From Thermoplasmata archaeon (GTDB lineage: Archaea; Thermoplasmatota; Thermoplasmata; Lutacidiplasmatales; UBA184), in assembly GCA_027314165.1 (NCBI GenBank), contig DAHVCH010000018.1, positions 1 through 49,064 of the forward strand: DNA of 49,064 nucleotides, given 5' to 3'. The translations under genes and the position numbers were made by a program. The notes under the pieces were generated by a model that was given only the letters and a program-made list of their open reading frames with translations, was not told where the DNA came from and made no database searches. Below are positions 1 to 7,680 of the stretch, piece by piece; position 1 is the stretch's first letter; each line of letters starts with the position of its first letter.

Positions 1-938
1 GGCACGTACTGCGGGTTGCCCGACAGCCAGAGCTTGATCGCTCCGAACCAGGGGATCATCCCCCGGGCCACCCCTTCCACCCATGACGTGGCGACGGTGG
101 CACAGACGATTGCGCATCCCTTCTGATCGTACACCCCCTGCCCGCCGTAGGTGCACACCGACCCGCCCAGGCAGTTGTCGTCGCCCTCCGTGATGAACCC
201 CGAGTGTGGCGTGGCCTGACGGGCCAGGCCCGAGAGGTCGATCGAGACGAGGACCGATTGCCAGCCCACGTTGAAGAGGTCGATGGACCCGCTCAGCGGG
301 GCGTTCGGGTCCGAACTGCTCACGCACCCGTAGTTGCTCCCTCCTCCCCCCGGGGGGACGATCTCGTAGTTCCCGTAGGAGCTGGGGCCGCACTGGAGCG
401 CAGAGAGCGATGGGGCCGAGAACTCCTGGGCCGTCGCGTTCCAGTTGAGCCAGATGATGGCCCGGTGGATGACGGGCGTGTACGCGGTGTTCCCGTTGGG
501 GAAGTAGAGCAGGACGTCCCCGTACTCGCCGTAGGTCATGTAGCCCGAGGCCAGACCCTGGACGTAGGTCGTGACCTGCGAGGGGACGTTCAGTTTCTTG
601 ACGAGGACCAGGTCGCCCGTGTTCACCAGCCCTAACACGTCGTGGTCGCCGTGCTGCATGCTGCTCGACTCGACAACGACGAGCGGCGGCCAGTTCCCGG
701 CGTACGCGTAGAGCCCTCCCAGCAGCGCGACGATGGCCACGACCGTGACGAGCGGCTCGAACCAGGGGCGGCCGACGAGGTCCCTGATCCTTCCCGGATG
801 CGCGAGCGAACGGCGGTTCCGCCTCCCGCGCCGGGGAAGCAACTCCTCCTTCGAGGGACGGCCTCGTCGGTGGGTCCGATGGGGCTCCTCGGAGACCGCG
901 GGGGTCGGCTCGTCGTCGACGGGGCCGGCACCCTCCAT
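1..938 (-). CDS. Signal peptidase I, archaeal Sec11 type (3' end outside window)
   Basis: Membrane serine protease that removes signal peptides from Sec-exported proteins. A basic, charged N-terminal region (residues 1-55) precedes one membrane segment at about 61-80. Box B follows as ESSSM with catalytic Ser93, then VIHRA with His158 in place of the bacterial lysine, then EGDDN near residue 253 supplying the conserved Asp. The Ser/His/Asp set is the archaeal/ER pattern. An insert of about 80 residues, rich in Gly, Ser and Asn, separates His158 from the Asp box. A C-terminal hydrophobic stretch (about 292-305) begins before the sequence runs off the left edge. The ATG at 936-938 has a TATA-like element about 30 nt upstream. 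Family assignment is firm; the gene is incomplete. Confidence 0.85.
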   Translation of the reverse strand, partial: MEGAGPVDDEPTPAVSEEPHRTHRRGRPSKEELLPRRGRRNRRSLAHPGRIRDLVGRPWFEPLVTVVAIVALLGGLYAYAGNWPPLVVVESSSMQHGDHDVLGLVNTGDLVLVKKLNVPSQVTTYVQGLASGYMTYGEYGDVLLYFPNGNTAYTPVIHRAIIWLNWNATAQEFSAPSLSALQCGPSSYGNYEIVPPGGGGSNYGCVSSSDPNAPLSGSIDLFNVGWQSVLVSIDLSGLARQATPHSGFITEGDDNCLGGSVCTYGGQGVYDQKGCAIVCATVATSWVEGVARGMIPWFGAIKLWLSGNPQYV

Positions 939-967
939 TTCCGACACGTGCACCGGACCCAAGCGTG

Positions 968-975
968 GTTTATAG
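968..975 (-). promoter_or_regulatory. TATA box for signal peptidase gene
   Basis: On the minus strand this reads CTATAAAC and its near edge lies 30 nt before the ATG at 938. Transcription would then start within a few bases of the start codon. Confidence 0.5.
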
Positions 976-989
976 CGAGTATCGCGGAC

Positions 990-1763
990 CTACGCCCTCG
1001 CGGCCTTCCGGTCCCTGTCCAACCGGAGGAGGATCGCCACCCTCACCGCGAGGAAGCTCACGATGAAGAACGGCACTAGCACGATGTCCGAGGGGATGCC
1101 GTGGATGCTCGCGGGCCAGGAGATGACGCCGAGGTTGCCCAGGCTCTCCACGGTCCAGAAGACCGCGAAGGTGAAGAGCAGGCTGGTCGCGACCCACTTG
1201 AGCGGCGGGACCTTCATCCGGCGGATGCGCTCGTGGAGCGCGATCCCGGCAGAGACGAGGATGACCCCTCCGATGACGGCGCCGACGACCGCCTCCCAGG
1301 CGCTCCCGCCCAGGACGAGCCCGAGGAGCACCACGACGGCCTCCAGGGTCTCGATGGCGCCCACGGAGAAGGCGGTCGCGAAGAGGGCCCTCGGTCCGAG
1401 GCCCTCGTCGTGATGGACGGGGCCGCCGGCGGCAATCCCCCGCTTCTTGCGGTCCTCCTTGAGGTAGGTCTTGAAGGTGGACCGGAGCAGGAAGAAGGCG
1501 AAGAACCACAGGACCCCGGCGCCCGCGAGGAGGGTGTAGGTGAGGTACCCGCGGTTCGCGACCTGGGTCAAGCCGTATCCGACGACCAGGGCGATCCCTC
1601 CGACGACCCCCACGCCGGCGACGGCTCCCGCGAGACCGGGGCGCATGTTCTTCGCCCCCGCACCCAGGGCGTAGACGATGGCGACGACCTCGGTGAGCTC
1701 GAGGACGGTGATCAGCACCGCCGCCAGGAGCGCCGCGGCCGCCGTCCCGGTGAACAGGACCAT
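990..1763 (-). CDS. Polytopic membrane protein, COG4280/FTR1-like
   Basis: Integral membrane protein of 257 residues with about seven hydrophobic segments. Two segments repeat a Glu-containing pattern: VLELTEVVAIVYALGA near residues 20-35 and GAIETLEAVVVLLGL near 135-150. Repeated acidic intramembrane motifs of this sort are known from FTR1-like iron permeases, TMEM165/UPF0016 transporters and the uncharacterised archaeal COG4280 family. The overall layout suggests COG4280, and transport of a cation is an inference only. A Lys/Arg-rich cytoplasmic loop (around 97-115) separates the halves and the C-terminus is basic. It lies just upstream of, and codirectional with, the signal peptidase gene. 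Confidence 0.55.
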   Translation of the reverse strand: MVLFTGTAAAALLAAVLITVLELTEVVAIVYALGAGAKNMRPGLAGAVAGVGVVGGIALVVGYGLTQVANRGYLTYTLLAGAGVLWFFAFFLLRSTFKTYLKEDRKKRGIAAGGPVHHDEGLGPRALFATAFSVGAIETLEAVVVLLGLVLGGSAWEAVVGAVIGGVILVSAGIALHERIRRMKVPPLKWVATSLLFTFAVFWTVESLGNLGVISWPASIHGIPSDIVLVPFFIVSFLAVRVAILLRLDRDRKAARA

Positions 1764-1877
1764 GCGGGGGGGCGACGGCCTGACTCAGATACCCCTTTGC
1801 ATCGAGAGCGCCGCCCGGGACGCCTCCATCGGTAGGGGTCTTACGTCCCGAGGGCTCGGGCGAGGTCGTCCGAGGAG

Positions 1878-2315
1878 ATGGTCGCGCCCACGAATCCCCC
1901 GACGGGTCCGGGGAACTACCCGGTAAGCGTGGACACGTTCTCCTTCCTCGTCCTCCTGCTGATCCTGGGGCTCTTCGTCGCGATGTACCTCGCGCTGCGC
2001 GCGAACACCCGCTCCCGCCGCGCGCTCGAAGGGTTCCGCGAGGCGATCTTCGTGGACGCCACGTTCCTCACGTTCTCCGTCGTGCTCGTGGCCTACCTGG
2101 CCTGGAAGTTCCCCGTCGGGAATCACGTCGCCTACGCGCTCGCCCAGACGGTCCTGGGCGGCCTCTGGCTCACCTTCGCCATCCCGGTCGTGACCGTGGG
2201 GTCCTCCGTGCACTCGAAGACCCGGGGCCAGGTCGCCTGGATGTTGCCGTCCATGCTCTTCGCGGCCGGCCTCTTCGTCGTGCTCTACTGGTACATCTTC
2301 AACTTCGCGAGCTGA
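1878..2315 (+). CDS. Small membrane protein, unknown function
   Basis: 145 residues with about four predicted membrane helices: about 19-40, 57-75, 85-105 and 120-140. A short positively charged loop, ANTRSRRALEGFRE, follows the first helix. I recognise no family. The ATG at 1878 directly follows GAGGAG, too close to act as a ribosome-binding site. A TATA-like TCTTACG lies about 35 nt upstream, so the message may be nearly leaderless. The gene diverges from the FTR1-like gene, and its end faces the Trm112-like gene. The protein is probably real given its regular helix spacing and codon use. Confidence 0.6.
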   Translation: MVAPTNPPTGPGNYPVSVDTFSFLVLLLILGLFVAMYLALRANTRSRRALEGFREAIFVDATFLTFSVVLVAYLAWKFPVGNHVAYALAQTVLGGLWLTFAIPVVTVGSSVHSKTRGQVAWMLPSMLFAAGLFVVLYWYIFNFAS

Positions 2316-2346
2316 CCGGAGGGGCCGAGGGGCCCTGGGGCGGGGA

Positions 2347-2529
2347 TCAGTCCCGCTCGTCCGGCGGGAGAAGGTTCGGGATCCCGTCCTCGATGGGGAA
2401 CGTGGTCGCGCACCGCTTGCAGGTGAGGGTCCCTTCCAGGACCTCCTTGGGGTCGCGCTTCTTGACGTCCAGCTTCAGCTCCCCCTTGCACATCGGGCAG
2501 CACAGGACCTCCATCAGGTCGTCGCGCAC
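2347..2529 (-). CDS. Trm112-like zinc protein
   Basis: Small zinc-binding protein of the Trm112/YcaR family (COG2835), whose eukaryotic and archaeal members activate methyltransferases acting on tRNA, rRNA and release factor. The 60-residue product has two cysteine pairs, CCPMC near the N-terminus and CKRC about 25 residues later, then the typical ending PIEDGIPNLLP. I chose the GTG at 2527-2529 because GGAGGT sits 9 nt upstream and it gives the usual M-x-x-x-L-M-x-x-L-x-CP start; an internal ATG at 2514 would give 55 residues. It follows the aIF2 gamma gene by 41 nt and is likely cotranscribed with it. Confidence 0.75.
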   Translation of the reverse strand: MRDDLMEVLCCPMCKGELKLDVKKRDPKEVLEGTLTCKRCATTFPIEDGIPNLLPPDERD

Positions 2530-2570
2530 GTTGCTCGAACCTCCGTCGTCCTCTCCGAACGGGGACCTTC

Positions 2571-3794
2571 CTACTGCACGATGCCGTAGCCGATGAGCCG
2601 CCAGGCGTTGAGCCTGCGGGAGATGGCGACCCGGCTCCCGGGGAAGAACGTGACAGGCCTCGTGAGGGAGATCTCGACGTCGTCCCCCCGGGCGCTCGTG
2701 ACCTTTCCCGGGGCGATCGTCGTCCCCATGGTGAGGGTGAGCACTTCGCTGGTCTTGATCTTCTCGACCTTGAGCTCCCTTTGGCTCCCGACCACCCGCT
2801 CGAGCAGGTTCGCGTGGAGCCGCACCTTCGTCGTGACCGGAGGAAGGCTTCCCGGCTTTCCCACCAGGCGGCCGGTGAGGGCATCGCCCTTGGTCATCGA
2901 CGGGTCGAGCATCGTCCCGATCGCCGCGAGGCCTCCCGGGTGGAGCTCCTGGAGGTCGTGGCCTCCCGACATGAGGGACGTGACCTTCGTGAGGATCTTC
3001 TCGGAGGCGACCCCTTCGTGGCTGGTGGGGCCCGGGCGCACCTCGATCTCGTCGCCCACCTTGAGCTTCCCCTGGAGGAGCGAGCCGCCCAGCACCCCGC
3101 CCGTGAGGTCCTTGGGCCTCGTGCCGGGCCGGTTGATGTCGAAGGAGCGGGCCACGTACATCAGGGGCGCCTTGCCCTCGTCCCGGTTCGCGGAAGGGAT
3201 GTGCTCCTGGATCGCCTGGATGAGGACGTCGATGTTGACGTTGTGGTTCGCGCTCACCGGGATGATCGGGGCGTCGGCCATGGAGGTCCCCTGGAGCATC
3301 GCCCGGATCTCCTTCTGGTTCTCGATGGTCTTCTCGCGCTCCATCAGGTCGATCTTGTTCTGGACGACCACCACGTTCTTCACGCCGATGATCTCGAGCG
3401 CGGTCAGGTGCTCCCGGGTCTGCGGCTGAGGGCACTTCTCGTTCGCCGCGATGAGCAGGAGCGCCCCGTTCATGATGGCCGCTCCCGAGAGCATCGTGGC
3501 CATGAGCGTCTCATGGCCCGGAGCGTCAACGAAGCTCACGGCGCGCAGGAACTTCGCCTCCCCGCCGCACTTCGGGCACTTGGGCTGGTTCGTGAAAGCT
3601 TCCGGCTCCGGGCAGGTCGGGCACTTGTAGAAGGCGGCGTCGGCGTAGCCCAGCTTGATGGAGATGCCGCGTTTGATCTCCTCGGAGTGGCGGTCGGTCC
3701 AGTCCCCCGTGAGCGCGTGGGTGAGGGTGGTCTTCCCGTGGTCCACGTGCCCGACAAGTCCGATGTTGACCTCGGGTTGGGCTGGGACCTTCAT
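2571..3794 (-). CDS. eif2g: Translation initiation factor 2 subunit gamma (aIF2 gamma)
   Basis: GTPase subunit of archaeal IF2, which carries initiator Met-tRNA to the small ribosomal subunit. All G-domain motifs are present: GHVDHGKT (15-22), DAPGH, and NKID. The switch 2-preceding zinc knuckle has two cysteine pairs (CPTC and CPKC), as in other aIF2 gamma proteins. Domain II carries the long loop with RPGTRPKDLTGGVLGGSL. The length of 407 residues is normal. The ATG at 3794 has GAGGAGC upstream and a TATA box (TTCTATAAG) about 30 nt away. The Trm112-like gene follows. Confidence 0.95.
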   Translation of the reverse strand: MKVPAQPEVNIGLVGHVDHGKTTLTHALTGDWTDRHSEEIKRGISIKLGYADAAFYKCPTCPEPEAFTNQPKCPKCGGEAKFLRAVSFVDAPGHETLMATMLSGAAIMNGALLLIAANEKCPQPQTREHLTALEIIGVKNVVVVQNKIDLMEREKTIENQKEIRAMLQGTSMADAPIIPVSANHNVNIDVLIQAIQEHIPSANRDEGKAPLMYVARSFDINRPGTRPKDLTGGVLGGSLLQGKLKVGDEIEVRPGPTSHEGVASEKILTKVTSLMSGGHDLQELHPGGLAAIGTMLDPSMTKGDALTGRLVGKPGSLPPVTTKVRLHANLLERVVGSQRELKVEKIKTSEVLTLTMGTTIAPGKVTSARGDDVEISLTRPVTFFPGSRVAISRRLNAWRLIGYGIVQ

Positions 3795-3820
3795 CTTCGA
3801 GCTCCTCGCAATCTTCCGAC

Positions 3821-3830
3821 CTTATAGAAC
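3821..3830 (-). promoter_or_regulatory. TATA box for aIF2 gamma gene
   Basis: GTTCTATAAG on the minus strand, 27-36 nt before the aIF2 gamma ATG at 3794. Position and sequence fit an archaeal core promoter. Confidence 0.55.
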
Positions 3831-3869
3831 CCCTGAGGCGGGCGGCAGGCCCTCGATGGGGTCCTGGGC

Positions 3870-4271
3870 TCAGGCCGCAGCCTTCGGCTTGTCGGCCTTC
3901 TCGGCGAGGAGCTCCTCCAGCTTGGAGGGGCCGCGGGCCGTGATGACGAGGTTCACCTGCACGGTGTCCTCGCTGATCGTGTTCCCTCGGAACGTCCGGC
4001 GGTCGCGGGTGCCGTGCCGCTCCGGGTGGAAACCGAGCCCTTCCCCGACCAGCAGGCGGACCTGGCGCGCACCGGGGAGGTCGCCGCGCATCGGGAAGCC
4101 GCTCTTGTCGGTCCCGCCGGTGATCTTGAACTGGTAGCCGGGGAGACCGAGGGGCTCGCCTCCGACCTCTTCGCCCAGCTTGCGGCCGAGCAGCCCTGCG
4201 GCCTGCGGGTCGGTGAGGGTCTTGGCGTAGGCCTTCCCCCCGTCCGCGATCGAGAGCTTGAACTCTACCAT
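3870..4271 (-). CDS. rps6e: 30S ribosomal protein S6e
   Basis: Small-subunit ribosomal protein of the S6e family, 133 residues, the usual archaeal length. Family features are the start VEFKLSIADG, then GLPGYQFKITGGTDKSGFPMR, and the basic tract RDRRTFRGNTIS. An Ala/Lys-rich tail ends it. I placed the start at the ATG at 4269-4271, which gives the canonical N-terminus; a longer reading adds 21 residues unlike the family. A TATA-like run sits at 4317-4326. It is codirectional with, and 75 nt upstream of, aIF2 gamma, a common archaeal neighbourhood. Confidence 0.93.
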   Translation of the reverse strand: MVEFKLSIADGGKAYAKTLTDPQAAGLLGRKLGEEVGGEPLGLPGYQFKITGGTDKSGFPMRGDLPGARQVRLLVGEGLGFHPERHGTRDRRTFRGNTISEDTVQVNLVITARGPSKLEELLAEKADKPKAAA

Positions 4272-4316
4272 GGGTCGATAGTCCCTTCCGCTGAGCGCGG
4301 CCGCCCAATCGGCGGG

Positions 4317-4326
4317 TCTAAAAAAG
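4317..4326 (-). promoter_or_regulatory. A/T-rich promoter element upstream of S6e
   Basis: The minus strand reads CTTTTTTAGA, the only A/T-rich stretch in the divergent region between S6e and the prepilin peptidase. It lies about 50 nt before the S6e ATG and implies a leader of roughly 25 nt. Confidence 0.35.
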
Positions 4327-4482
4327 GCTACCATGGGGCCGAAGACGCCCCGGAAGGCCTCCCGGAGACCCCGGCGGACCCCTCCGGTGCCTTCAAACAG
4401 GGTGCCCCTTCCGCCCTCGCAGTATGCCCTTGGTCCATCTCTGGGCGAGAGCGGGAAGCGAACGGGGGAGCGGAGCGGCGCC

Positions 4483-5394
4483 GTGACCTACGCTCTCCCT
4501 GGGGCCTCCGTCGAGATCGCCCGCCTTCTGGTCCTCCTCCTGGTCTTCGGAGCGGCCTCCTATTTCGACTGGAAGGTCCGGGAGGTCCGGGACGAGCTCT
4601 GGATCGCGGGGGGGCTGCTGGGAGGGGCGTTCCTCTTCCTCTCCTCTCTCGGCGCGAGCCTGCCGCTCCTCGGCCTCTACGCGCTGGTCACGGTCTTCGT
4701 GGTCCAGCACTTCCTCCCCTGGGACGCGCGCCTCGAGGGACACGACCTCGTCGTGATCCTCCTCGAGCTCGCCCTCTATCTCGCGGTCATCGTGGCGACG
4801 GCGCTCGCCTACCTCTACCTCTCCCCCACGCCCCCCGCGGACCTGGCGGCGGTCGTCGTCTCGGTGGTGCTGGCGCGCGCGCTCTTCGAGACGGGTCTCC
4901 TCTACGGAGGGGCGGACGCGAAGGCGCTCATGACCGCGGGGGTCCTTCTGCCCCTGGCCCCCGCTCCGCTGCTCGTCGCCCTTCCACCCACCCTGCAGTA
5001 CCCCATCCTGCAGGAGATCCCCTTCGCCTTCACGATGCTCGTGGACGGCGCCGTGCTGACGCTGGGGATCCCGCTCGTGATCCTCGCCTACAACATCTCG
5101 CGTGGGGAGCATCGGATCCCCCGCGCCTTCCACATCTTCGAGATCCCGACGGAGGAGCTCCCCCATCGGTTCGTCTGGCTGAAGGACCCCGCGCCCTCCG
5201 AGCGCCCGAGGGAGGAGACCACCGAGGAGGACGAGGTGCTCCGAAGGACCCAGGCCAAGGAGCTCCTCGCCAAGGGGATCGACCACGTCTGGGTCACCCC
5301 TCAGCTCCCGTTCCTCATCGCTCTCGCCGGAGGAGGGCTCATCGCCGTGCTCTTCGGGGACCTTCTCCTCTGGCTCATCACTTCCGTCGGGTGA
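4483..5394 (+). CDS. Type IV prepilin/prearchaellin peptidase, A24 family
   Basis: Membrane aspartyl protease that cleaves class III signal peptides of archaeal pilins and archaellins (PibD/FlaK/EppA type). Both catalytic aspartates are visible: SYFDWKVREVRDELW just after the first membrane helix, and GGADAK further on. Six or more hydrophobic segments and a long cytoplasmic charged region near residues 225-275 surround them, followed by a last helix. I chose the GTG at 4483 (303 residues) because the preceding in-frame residues from an ATG at 4333 are Pro/Arg-rich and lie over the divergent promoter region. No pilin gene is adjacent. Confidence 0.82.
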   Translation: MTYALPGASVEIARLLVLLLVFGAASYFDWKVREVRDELWIAGGLLGGAFLFLSSLGASLPLLGLYALVTVFVVQHFLPWDARLEGHDLVVILLELALYLAVIVATALAYLYLSPTPPADLAAVVVSVVLARALFETGLLYGGADAKALMTAGVLLPLAPAPLLVALPPTLQYPILQEIPFAFTMLVDGAVLTLGIPLVILAYNISRGEHRIPRAFHIFEIPTEELPHRFVWLKDPAPSERPREETTEEDEVLRRTQAKELLAKGIDHVWVTPQLPFLIALAGGGLIAVLFGDLLLWLITSVG

Positions 5395-5460
5395 GGGTCG
5401 GAGCCGCAGGAGCGGAGACCCACCTTCGGGTCGGCGCTCGTGCGCAGCTCTTTGACCGCG

Positions 5461-5549
5461 GGCGGGGCCTGGCATCTTCGGGAACGAAGGGGACGCTCCA
5501 CGCGCGGGGAGCGAGGGGCCTTCGTCCCCCCCCTCGGGCAAGCCCCGCC
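5461..5549 (+). other. Nested inverted repeats in intergenic region (possible structured RNA or terminator)
   Basis: Three nested pairings occupy the gap between the prepilin peptidase and the methylmalonyl-CoA mutase subunit. The outer pair is GGCGGGGC (5461-5468) with GCCCCGCC (5542-5549). The middle pair is ACGAAGG (5484-5490) with CCTTCGT (5519-5525). The inner pair is CGCTCC (5494-5499) with GGAGCG (5508-5513). A separate small hairpin, GACCC/GGGTC, lies just before it. It could be a 3' structure of the upstream message, a leader element or an ncRNA; high G+C alone makes pairings common, so confidence is modest. Confidence 0.35.
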
Positions 5550-5596
5550 CCCGTGGCCGTGAGCAACCCCGAGGGGCCCACCGAGGGGGCGTTCAC

Positions 5597-5603
5597 TTTA
5601 TGG
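5597..5603 (+). promoter_or_regulatory. TATA box for methylmalonyl-CoA mutase small subunit
   Basis: TTTATGG centred 29 nt before the ATG at 5629, in an otherwise G+C-rich gap. It predicts a leaderless transcript. Confidence 0.5.
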
Positions 5604-5628
5604 ACGAAGGCGGGTTCGTCCCACGCCC

Positions 5629-6078
5629 ATGCCCGAGGGGAAGTCTGCCGCTCCGACCCATGGTGCGAAGGGACGCCCGATCCGCGTGCTGATCGCGAAG
5701 CCGGGCCTGGACGGTCACGACCGGGGGGCGAAGGTCGTCGCCCGCGCGCTGCGCGACGCCGGCATGGAGGTCATCTACGCCGGGCTCCGCCAGACCCCCG
5801 AGGACATCGTGGGAGCGGCCATGGAGGAGGACGTCGACCTCATCGGGCTCTCGATCCTCTCCGGGGCGCACAACGTGCTCATCCCTCGCGTCCTGGCGCT
5901 TCTCAAGGCGAGGAAGGCCTCGGACATCGTCGTGTTCGCCGGGGGGATCATCCCGGACGAGGACGCTGCGCGTCTGAAGAAGCTCGGGGTCAAGGCCGTC
6001 TTCGGGCCCGGCGCCTCGCTCGAGCACATCATCGAGACCGCCCGGGGCCTGGCGGCGAAGCGGGCCGCCCGGGCATGA
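5629..6078 (+). CDS. Methylmalonyl-CoA mutase, B12-binding (small) subunit
   Basis: Carries the adenosylcobalamin-binding half of methylmalonyl-CoA mutase, which interconverts methylmalonyl-CoA and succinyl-CoA. The 149-residue protein has the signature GLDGHDRG (Asp-x-His-x-x-Gly, the His being the lower cobalt ligand), then LSILSGAH and VFAGGIIP, then a [10 protein letters not shown] ending. Archaea commonly encode this domain apart from the large catalytic subunit, which is not in this window. The stop overlaps the start of the MeaB gene in an ATGA, so the two are probably translationally coupled. Confidence 0.9.
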   Translation: MPEGKSAAPTHGAKGRPIRVLIAKPGLDGHDRGAKVVARALRDAGMEVIYAGLRQTPEDIVGAAMEEDVDLIGLSILSGAHNVLIPRVLALLKARKASDIVVFAGGIIPDEDAARLKKLGVKAVFGPGASLEHIIETARGLAAKRAARA

Positions 6079-7088
6079 GGGCGCCCCGGGCCGCGGCACG
6101 GCGGCCGGCCCCCCCCGGGGCCACCGGCAGCAAATCGGGCCTCGGGCCCGTGGCGAAGCGCATCCAGGCGGGCGACCGCCGGGCCCTCGCGCGGCTCATC
6201 AGCGACGTCGAGGCGGGCCGCCCCGAGGCGAGGTCGGTCCTGCGCGAGCTCTACCCCCGGACGGGGAGGGCCCCGATCATCGGGGTCACCGGTCCCCTGG
6301 GTGTGGGGAAGAGCTCGCTCATCAACGAGCTCATCCAGCTCCTCCGGTCGAAGGGGAAGAAGGTCGGGGTCATCGCCGTCGACCCGTCCAGCCCGTTCAG
6401 CGGGGGCGCCGTCCTGGGCGACCGGATCCGGATCGAACGGGACCCCGACGACACCGGGGTCTTCTTCCGGTCCATGGCGAGCCGAGGGCACGCCGGCGGG
6501 GTCTCCCAGAGCACGCGCGACGCGATCCGCCTTCTCGAGGCCTTCGGCATGGACGTCGTGATCGTGGAGACCGTGGGGAGCGGGCAGGTGGACGTGGAGA
6601 TCCACCAGATCGCGACCACCCGGGTCGTGGTCGTCGTTCCCCACCTCGGTGACGAGGTTCAGACGCTGAAGGCCGGGCTCTTCGAGATCGCGGACGTCTT
6701 CGTGGTCAACAAGTCCGAGCTCCCGGGGGCGGAGCGGGCCGCGAAGGACCTTCGCGAGCTGGCCTCGCTCTCCGTCGCCCGGGACGGCTGGACCCCGCGT
6801 GTCGTGCCCACTTCCGTGGTGGAACGCCGGGGGACCGAGGACCTCTGGCAGGCCATCCTGGACCACGAGGAAGCCCTACATCAGAGCGGCGCCGGGGAGC
6901 GCGCGCGGCGGGAGAGGGCCGAGCAGGAGCTCCGCGAACTGCTCCTCGAGAGGATCGAACGGATGGCCCGGGAGGAGCTTGCGGACGACACGGCGTGGAC
7001 CTCCCTCCTGGATGGCGTGGTGGCCCGTGAGACGGACCCCTACACCGCCGCGGACCGGGCCTTCCACGAGCTGAGGCGCCGGCTTTAG
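6075..7088 (+). CDS. meaB: MeaB/ArgK-family GTPase, methylmalonyl-CoA mutase chaperone
   Basis: G3E-family GTPase that protects methylmalonyl-CoA mutase and gates cofactor loading. The 337-residue protein shows a P-loop [12 protein letters not shown], then [18 protein letters not shown], then [15 protein letters not shown] (Walker B region) and VVNKSE as the base-recognition motif. A helical C-terminal dimerisation region follows. The ATG at 6075 overlaps the upstream stop by four bases (ATGA). The frame stays open far upstream to 4014, but that part is only stop-free high-G+C sequence over other genes. Operon with the B12 subunit supports the role. Confidence 0.93.
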   Translation: MRAPRAAARRPAPPGATGSKSGLGPVAKRIQAGDRRALARLISDVEAGRPEARSVLRELYPRTGRAPIIGVTGPLGVGKSSLINELIQLLRSKGKKVGVIAVDPSSPFSGGAVLGDRIRIERDPDDTGVFFRSMASRGHAGGVSQSTRDAIRLLEAFGMDVVIVETVGSGQVDVEIHQIATTRVVVVVPHLGDEVQTLKAGLFEIADVFVVNKSELPGAERAAKDLRELASLSVARDGWTPRVVPTSVVERRGTEDLWQAILDHEEALHQSGAGERARRERAEQELRELLLERIERMAREELADDTAWTSLLDGVVARETDPYTAADRAFHELRRRL

Positions 7089-7134
7089 GCCGCGACGGGA
7101 TCGACCAGGCGGAACGCGGAGGACCCCTCCCTCG

Positions 7135-7680
7135 ATGAACCTCTGGGCGCTCCTCCTCATCATCGTCATCCTTCTCGCGATGTACTTCATGCTCGGCTCC
7201 TTCCTCTGGGGGGCGGGCTACCAGCCGACGCCCGCCTCGGTCGTGCGCCGGATGATGGGCATGGCCCGGATCGGTCCGAAGGACCGCGTCTACGACCTCG
7301 GCGCTGGGACCGGCGCCCTCGTCTTTGCCGCCCTGGATGAAGGGGCGGCGTCCGTGGTCGGCCTCGAGATCGAGCCCCTGCGCGCCCTCATCCTCCGGTG
7401 GCGGCGGGGACGGCACGCACGCGGGGACCGGCTCGAGCTACGTCGGGAGGACCTCTTCAAGACCGACCTGCGCGAGGCCACCGTGATCCTCGCCTTCCTC
7501 TGGCCCGGGGCGATGCGACGCCTGGACGAGAAGTTCCGCGCCGAGCTCCGCCCGGGGACCCGGGTCATCAGCTACTGGCACCCGCTCGAGGGATGGAAGG
7601 CCTTCGAGGAGGACCGGAAGATGCGGGTCTATGGCTACGAGGTGCCTTCCTCGCTCCCCTCGGACGGAACCTCTGCCTGA
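7135..7680 (+). CDS. Membrane-anchored SAM methyltransferase, aKMT/FAM173-like
   Basis: One N-terminal membrane helix (about residues 3-24) is followed by the linker GAGYQPTP and a Rossmann methyltransferase domain with motif I DLGAGTGALV and an acidic end of strand 2 (GLEIEP). This arrangement resembles the FAM173/ATPSCKMT family and archaeal protein-lysine methyltransferases (aKMT), so a protein-lysine substrate is possible but inferred. It follows MeaB by 46 nt and may be cotranscribed. Its last 46 bases overlap the convergent gene at 7635-8303. Confidence 0.7.
   Translation: MNLWALLLIIVILLAMYFMLGSFLWGAGYQPTPASVVRRMMGMARIGPKDRVYDLGAGTGALVFAALDEGAASVVGLEIEPLRALILRWRRGRHARGDRLELRREDLFKTDLREATVILAFLWPGAMRRLDEKFRAELRPGTRVISYWHPLEGWKAFEEDRKMRVYGYEVPSSLPSDGTSA

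Noticed and set aside
632-931. A short minus-strand frame near the left edge
   Set aside because: It is one frame off the signal peptidase and shows only Ser/Arg/Pro codons; the signal peptidase frame has all catalytic residues.
4014-6074. A long open frame continuing upstream of MeaB to give a protein of over 1000 residues
   Set aside because: The upstream part covers S6e antisense, the prepilin peptidase and the B12 subunit in other frames and is only Arg/Pro/Gly-rich. The MeaB start at 6075 has an ATGA overlap and matches the family.
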